This document shows, piece by piece, positions 6,761 through 9,515 of a DNA stretch of 9,515 nucleotides. The notes under the pieces were generated by a model. That model made no database searches and had not been told where the DNA came from. It saw only the letters and a program-made list of their open reading frames with translations. The translations under genes and the position numbers were made by a program. This stretch comes from a bacterium (GTDB lineage Bacteria > Actinomycetota > Actinomycetes > Actinomycetales > Actinomycetaceae). The first letter of the stretch is position 1, and each line of letters opens with the position of its first letter. The stretch spans positions 1-9,515 of the forward strand of contig JAUNRP010000037.1 of the NCBI GenBank assembly GCA_030544165.1. Reading direction: 5' to 3'.

Positions 6761-7647
6761 GTGACCGTCCCCTGACCCGGCGGGAGCTGCGCGAACTCGA
6801 GCGCCAGCAGGAACTCGCCGCTGCCGGTGGTGCCTCCCGAGCGCCGGAGCCCGAGTCCCAGCCAGAGCCTCCTGCCGCTGCTGCCGTTCCCGATTCATCG
6901 ACGACGGCGGAGCCCGAGCCCCAGCCCGAGCCCCCTGCCGCTGGGGGTGCGGGTGGCGAGGGCTCTCGGCCCCTCACGCGCCGTGAGTTGCGTGAGCTGG
7001 CTGCACGGGAGGCCGAGGAGCGGGAAGGCACGGCCGAGCGCACCGCCGAACGCACAGTGACGCGCCGTCCCGTGCAGGAGCCCACCACCACCACGAACAT
7101 CCCGGCCTTCGGCTCGGTTGCGATCCCTCTGGGAGAGATCGAGGAGGAGCCGGAGAGCGAGTCGGCCGAGGCGACCGTGGTGTCCGAGCCGGCGGAGCCG
7201 CTGGCGGCGGCGAACGCGGAGGTCGAGGCGGTAGCCAACGCGGAGCCCGACGTGGCGACCACCGAGGAGCCTGAGGCGGCAACCGCACCGGAGCGGGTCT
7301 CGCTCTTCGGGTCCGAACCTGCGGCGTCGTCCGAGGCGGCCCGTGAAGTGGCGCGCGATCCGGCGCCCGTGCGCGAGGCGGGGGGTGCACGCGCAGCACC
7401 CCCCGGGGAGCCGGCGTGGGACGAGCTGGTGGGAGCCGATCCGGAGGCGGACCTCGAGGATCTGGAGGAGCCCAGGCCGAGTTCCACCCTCGGAACGGTC
7501 CTGCGCTACGTTGCCCTCGTCGTCGCGTTCTTCATCATCGGGGCCCTGATCTGGATGCTGCTGGACCGGAGGGGCGGTGAGGGCGGCGCCGAATCGGCAG
7601 CCCTCATGTTTGACTACCTGACACCACTCACCAAGGGAGTTTCGTGA
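6757..7647 (+). CDS. C-terminally anchored membrane protein with duplicated PLTRRELREL motif
   Basis: The 296-residue product is not assignable to a functional family. Residues 1-245 are almost certainly disordered and rich in Glu, Ala, Pro and Arg. RPLTRRELREL occurs twice (4-14 and 71-81). Each copy is followed by a charged segment, and Gln/Pro/Glu-rich stretches (ESQPEPPAAAA and EPQPEPPAAGG) lie between them, which suggests an internal duplication. Residues 249-270 (LRYVALVVAFFIIGALIWML) form one transmembrane helix followed by DRR and a short 25-residue tail. There is no signal peptide, so the long N-terminal part is probably cytoplasmic. ATG 6757 overlaps the nadD stop by four bases (ATGA) and has AAGGTGG ten bases upstream. 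The stop overlaps rsfS in the same way. A scaffold or recruitment role at the membrane is conceivable but is inference. Confidence 0.85.
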   Translation: MSDRPLTRRELRELERQQELAAAGGASRAPEPESQPEPPAAAAVPDSSTTAEPEPQPEPPAAGGAGGEGSRPLTRRELRELAAREAEEREGTAERTAERTVTRRPVQEPTTTTNIPAFGSVAIPLGEIEEEPESESAEATVVSEPAEPLAAANAEVEAVANAEPDVATTEEPEAATAPERVSLFGSEPAASSEAAREVARDPAPVREAGGARAAPPGEPAWDELVGADPEADLEDLEEPRPSSTLGTVLRYVALVVAFFIIGALIWMLLDRRGGEGGAESAALMFDYLTPLTKGVS

Positions 7648-8030
7648 CCGCAAGCGAACATGCACGCGAACTAGCTGTGATCGCGGCGAAGGCCGCCTAC
7701 AGCAAGAAGGCCACAGGCGTGGTGGCGCTCGATGTCTCGGAGAGGCTCGTCCTCACGGACGTGTTCCTGGTGGCGAGTGGGGCGAACGAGCGGCAGGTGA
7801 AGTCGATCCAGGATGAGATCGAGCGCCGCCTCCACGAGGCCGGGGTGAAGGCGATCCGGAAGGAGGGCGTGCAGCAGGCGCGGTGGGTGCTCCTCGATTT
7901 CGGGGAGATCATCTGCCACGTGCAGCACGAGGAGGACCGGGAGTTCTATGCGCTCGAGCGCCTCTGGTCGGACTGCCCCGTGGTGCAACTGCCCGATGAC
8001 ATCCAGGACACTCCCGCTGACGAGGAGTGA
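7644..8030 (+). CDS. rsfS: Ribosomal silencing factor RsfS
   Basis: RsfS binds L14 on free 50S subunits and blocks joining to 30S, lowering translation when nutrients fall. The 128-residue protein shows the family pattern: KKATGVVALDVSERLVLTDV (DV-D ... TD-F), FLVASGANERQVKSIQDEIE, then GVQQARWVLLDFGEIICHV and REFYALERLW. GTG 7644 has AGGGAG at 7634-7639, four bases upstream, and overlaps the preceding stop by four bases (GTGA). Its final GTGA is shared with the next gene. The order nadD–membrane protein–rsfS–histidine phosphatase is familiar in actinobacteria. The C-terminal acidic tail DDIQDTPADEE is variable in the family. Confidence 0.95.
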   Translation: MTASEHARELAVIAAKAAYSKKATGVVALDVSERLVLTDVFLVASGANERQVKSIQDEIERRLHEAGVKAIRKEGVQQARWVLLDFGEIICHVQHEEDREFYALERLWSDCPVVQLPDDIQDTPADEE

Positions 8031-8668
8031 CGGCCGGGCGCATCGTGCTGGTGCGGCACGGGGAGACGGACTACAACCGCGAGGCGCGGGTCCAGGGGAA
8101 CATCGACATCCCGTTGAACGAGACGGGACGGGCACAGGCGGCGCGGTGCGCCGAGCTGCTTCCGCGCTATCTCTCCGGGCGGACGGTGGGGCGGATCGTG
8201 GCGTCTCCTCTCTCCCGCGCGGCCGATACGGCCGTGGCGCTGGGTGCGGCCCTGGGCGTGGATCCAGTGGCAGATGGGCGGCTGCGCGAGCGCGCCTTCG
8301 GTGAGTTCGAGGGGCTGAACCGGGCCGAGCTCGAGGAGTACCGCGCGGAGGAGTACCGGCTCTGGATGGCGGACGAGCCGCCCGAGGAGATGGGGGTGGA
8401 GCCGAAGCTCGATGTGGTGGCGCGGGTGTCCGAGGCCGTGCTCGAACATGCGGAGGAGCTCGGCCCGGAGGAGACGCTGGTGGCGGTGGGGCATGGATCG
8501 TCCACGGGTCTGCTGATCGCGAGCCTCATCGGGCTGGATCCGGAACGTGGCTGGCCGCTGCGGGGGCTGGAGAACTGCCACTGGTCAGAACTCGCCCATC
8601 AGCCGGACCGCGATCCCGTGTGGCAGTTGCGCCACCACAACGTGGGGGCTGGACTCTTCGGCGACTGA
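8027..8668 (+). CDS. Histidine phosphatase (phosphoglycerate-mutase-like) family protein
   Basis: This 213-residue protein belongs to the histidine phosphatase superfamily, whose members pass a phosphate through an active-site histidine. RHGETDYN (10-17) provides the nucleophile His11. SPLSRA gives Arg64, RERAFGEFEG supplies the acidic residue near 88-93, and VGHGSS places the second histidine at 156. It has no signal peptide and is therefore cytoplasmic. Genes in this position are often called gpmB or phosphoglycerate mutase, but the substrate cannot be told from sequence. It could be a sugar-phosphate, nucleotide or cofactor phosphatase. GTG 8027 overlaps the rsfS stop (GTGA), with GAGGAG immediately upstream, so its translation is coupled to RsfS. 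It is the last gene of the coupled series. Confidence 0.9.
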   Translation: MTAGRIVLVRHGETDYNREARVQGNIDIPLNETGRAQAARCAELLPRYLSGRTVGRIVASPLSRAADTAVALGAALGVDPVADGRLRERAFGEFEGLNRAELEEYRAEEYRLWMADEPPEEMGVEPKLDVVARVSEAVLEHAEELGPEETLVAVGHGSSTGLLIASLIGLDPERGWPLRGLENCHWSELAHQPDRDPVWQLRHHNVGAGLFGD

Positions 8669-8694
8669 GGTGGCAGGCATCACGGCGGCCGCGT

Positions 8695-8724
8695 TTGTGG
8701 GGAGTGCCGGGGAGCGACTATCCT
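8695..8724 (+). promoter_or_regulatory. Promoter of tRNA-Ala
   Basis: TTGTGG (8695-8700) and TATCCT (8719-8724) are 18 bp apart. Transcription would start near 8731, about 15 nt before the mature tRNA, which is a normal tRNA precursor leader. The consensus match and the context both support it. Confidence 0.6.
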
Positions 8725-8745
8725 TGTACTCGCTCTACGGAGCAC

Positions 8746-8818
8746 GGGGCTATGGCGCAGTTGGTAGCGCGCCTCCATGGCATGGAGGAGGTCAGGGGTT
8801 CGAATCCCCTTAGCTCCA
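8746..8818 (+). tRNA. tRNA-Ala (anticodon GGC)
   Basis: The gene folds as a 73-nt cloverleaf. The acceptor stem GGGGCTA/TAGCTCC includes the G3·U70 pair that marks alanine tRNAs. The D stem is GCGC/GCGC with the loop AGTTGGTA. The anticodon stem is CCTCC/GGAGG with the loop ATGGCAT, giving anticodon GGC (8779-8781), which reads GCC and GCU. The T arm is AGGGG TTCGAAT CCCCT. The discriminator is A and CCA is not encoded (the following bases are CAG), so CCA must be added enzymatically. It stands alone, with its own promoter and terminator. Confidence 0.98.
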
Positions 8819-8828
8819 CAGATGGAAA

Positions 8829-8857
8829 CCCGGTAGCCACAGGCTGCCGGGCTTTTT
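8829..8857 (+). terminator. Rho-independent terminator of tRNA-Ala
   Basis: CCCGGTAGCC (8829-8838) pairs with GGCTGCCGGG (8842-8851), giving ten pairs with one G·U and an ACA loop. C and then five T residues (8853-8857) follow. It begins ten bases after the mature tRNA end and is the strongest terminator in the window. Confidence 0.92.
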
Positions 8858-8858
8858 G

Positions 8859-9189
8859 CTTCGGGGCGTCGGCGAGTTGAAGCGGCTCCCGGGTGGCGGT
8901 TCGCCCTCCCGCGAGGTCACTCCTATCCCACACGCCGCAGCGACCCCGTTCGCCACACGCTCTTGGTCCGAACTTGGAAATGTGGACACTGAGTTGAGGG
9001 TACTCAGACGGACACAGGCCTGTGACCTGCATGAACGCGCTACCACCTCGAGCGCGGGTCCTACGGTGCTGTCCACATTTTCAAGTTCAGTGGTTCCTGC
9101 GAACAGCCAGCGTCAGATTCGGGTGCCTTCGCGAACAACCCCTCTGTGACCGCGCGGTCGCGGCTGAGCCTGAGAGGGCCCCACGCCCG
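8859..9189. other. Gene-free stretch between tRNA terminator and recombinase remnant
   Basis: No reading frame here has a recognisable product, good start or consistent codon use on either strand. The stretch holds the inverted repeats at 8970-9088 and the palindrome at 9013-9024. I looked for a second copy of the tRNA 3' end that would mark an integrated element and found none. It is probably decayed mobile-element DNA. Confidence 0.6.
8970..9088. repeat. 19-bp inverted repeat pair around an 81-bp centre
   Basis: GAACTTGGAAATGTGGACA (8970-8988) and TGTCCACATTTTCAAGTTC (9070-9088) are inverted copies with one mismatch. The centre (8989-9069) is 81 bp. It contains a CTGAGT/ACTCAG stem (8989-8994 and 9002-9007) and the palindrome CACAGGCCTGTG (9013-9024). 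A chance match of this length is unlikely. The arms could be insertion-sequence ends, a miniature element, or a recombinase recognition region. The family is not identified. Confidence 0.75.
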
Positions 9190-9515
9190 GTGCGGATGCG
9201 GTCCTGTTCGCTCTTGAGCAGGTCGAGCGGGACGGCGTCGGCGTAGTGGGCTTGGACGAGCTTGAGGCGTTCGGCATCGAGCTTCTCGGGTGGTCAACAC
9301 GGTGCGTTCGTTGGCGCTGGAGGCTTCGAGTTGGTCGAGAACTTGCAGTGCCTGGCTGACGTGCCCGGCTTCCTCGTCGGTGTGCCCGTGGGTGCCCAAG
9401 TCGCGTTCGACGTGGTCCTCGATGCGTTCAGCGAGGATCGCCGAGCGGGTGCAGCCGTTTTTTGCGCCGCCCTGAGCAGGTGAAGTACTCGTAGCGATCG
9501 CCTTGCTTGTCCCGA
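9190..9515 (-). pseudogene. Large serine recombinase, frameshifted and truncated C-terminal fragment
   Basis: Reading the - strand inward from the window edge gives GDRYEYFTCSGRRKKR, the start of the recombinase zinc-ribbon domain. After a frame change at the six-T run (9458-9463) it continues CTRSAILAERIEDHVERDL and a coiled-coil-like VSQALQVLDQLEASSANERT. A second frame change near 9287-9293 leads to EKLDAERLKLVQAHYADAVP and LDLLKSEQDRIR, the typical segment after the zinc ribbon in large serine recombinases of actinobacterial phages and integrative elements. Homology then stops near 9190, so the remaining C-terminus is lost. The catalytic resolvase domain would lie beyond the window and cannot be judged. 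Each shift is explained by one extra or two missing bases. The fragment cannot make a functional recombinase as read, unless the shifts are sequencing errors. Confidence 0.8.

Noticed and set aside
3359..7667. Identical heptapeptide TASEHAR in the ProB extension (residues 18-24) and at the RsfS N-terminus (2-8)
   Set aside because: The underlying DNA differs at many positions and nothing around it is shared, so chance is the best explanation.
8718..9032. A - strand frame containing RGFEPLTSSMPWRRATNCA, and a + strand frame with MAQLVARLHGMEEVRGSNPL
   Set aside because: Both peptides are well-known artefacts of translating a tRNA gene. The sequence is tRNA-Ala.
8856..9149. A 97-codon + strand frame after the tRNA terminator
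   Set aside because: It starts inside the terminator T-run, has no ribosome-binding site, and runs through the inverted repeats with no recognisable product.
8859..9515. A repeated copy of the tRNA-Ala 3' end marking an attachment site
   Set aside because: No second copy of the T-arm and acceptor sequence was found to the window edge. One may exist further right.
1..9515. CRISPR array, rRNA genes or replication origin
   Set aside because: No regularly spaced repeats, no rRNA signatures and no DnaA-box clusters were seen.

Overview
The window looks like chromosomal DNA of a high-GC actinobacterium, most likely order Micrococcales. Reasons are the very high G+C at third codon positions, GTG starts, TANNNT-type -10 boxes, a probably leaderless gene, and the order rne–rplU–rpmA–obg–proB–proA–small membrane gene–nadD–membrane gene–rsfS–histidine phosphatase–tRNA-Ala. 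The genus cannot be named from what is visible. All intact genes lie on the + strand.

Positions 1-956 hold the 3' part of an RNase E/G gene. Its catalytic-core end and zinc-link cysteines are intact, but an in-frame TAG at 552-554 cuts the low-complexity tail, and the same frame then stays open for 133 more codons to a second TAG at 954-956. Positions 957-1112 carry a candidate promoter and a roughly 100-nt leader with two mutually exclusive stems, followed by rplU (L21) and rpmA (L27). A hairpin and a short promoter separate these from obg, the ribosome-associated GTPase. proB overlaps the end of obg. proA follows after a 107-bp gap with nested inverted repeats and a promoter placed so that its mRNA would be leaderless. 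ProB and ProA catalyse the first two steps of proline synthesis.

Positions 5967-8668 form a tightly coupled series of five genes with overlapping stop and start codons: a 52-residue single-pass membrane protein, nadD (NAD synthesis), a 296-residue C-terminally anchored membrane protein with a duplicated N-terminal motif, rsfS (ribosomal silencing factor) and a histidine-phosphatase-family enzyme. With rplU, rpmA and obg, the window is rich in ribosome assembly and control functions, with NAD and proline synthesis interleaved.

A tRNA-Ala(GGC) with its own promoter and a strong terminator follows at 8746-8857. Beyond it the character changes. Positions 8859-9190 hold no credible gene but contain a 19-bp inverted repeat pair and a 12-bp palindrome. 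Positions 9190-9515 on the - strand are the decayed C-terminal part of a large serine recombinase with two frameshifts and a lost C-terminus. This is the edge of a degraded mobile element next to the tRNA gene. No wholly new system is evident. The best leads are the interrupted rne tail, the rplU leader, the duplicated-motif membrane protein and the inverted repeats beside the recombinase remnant.
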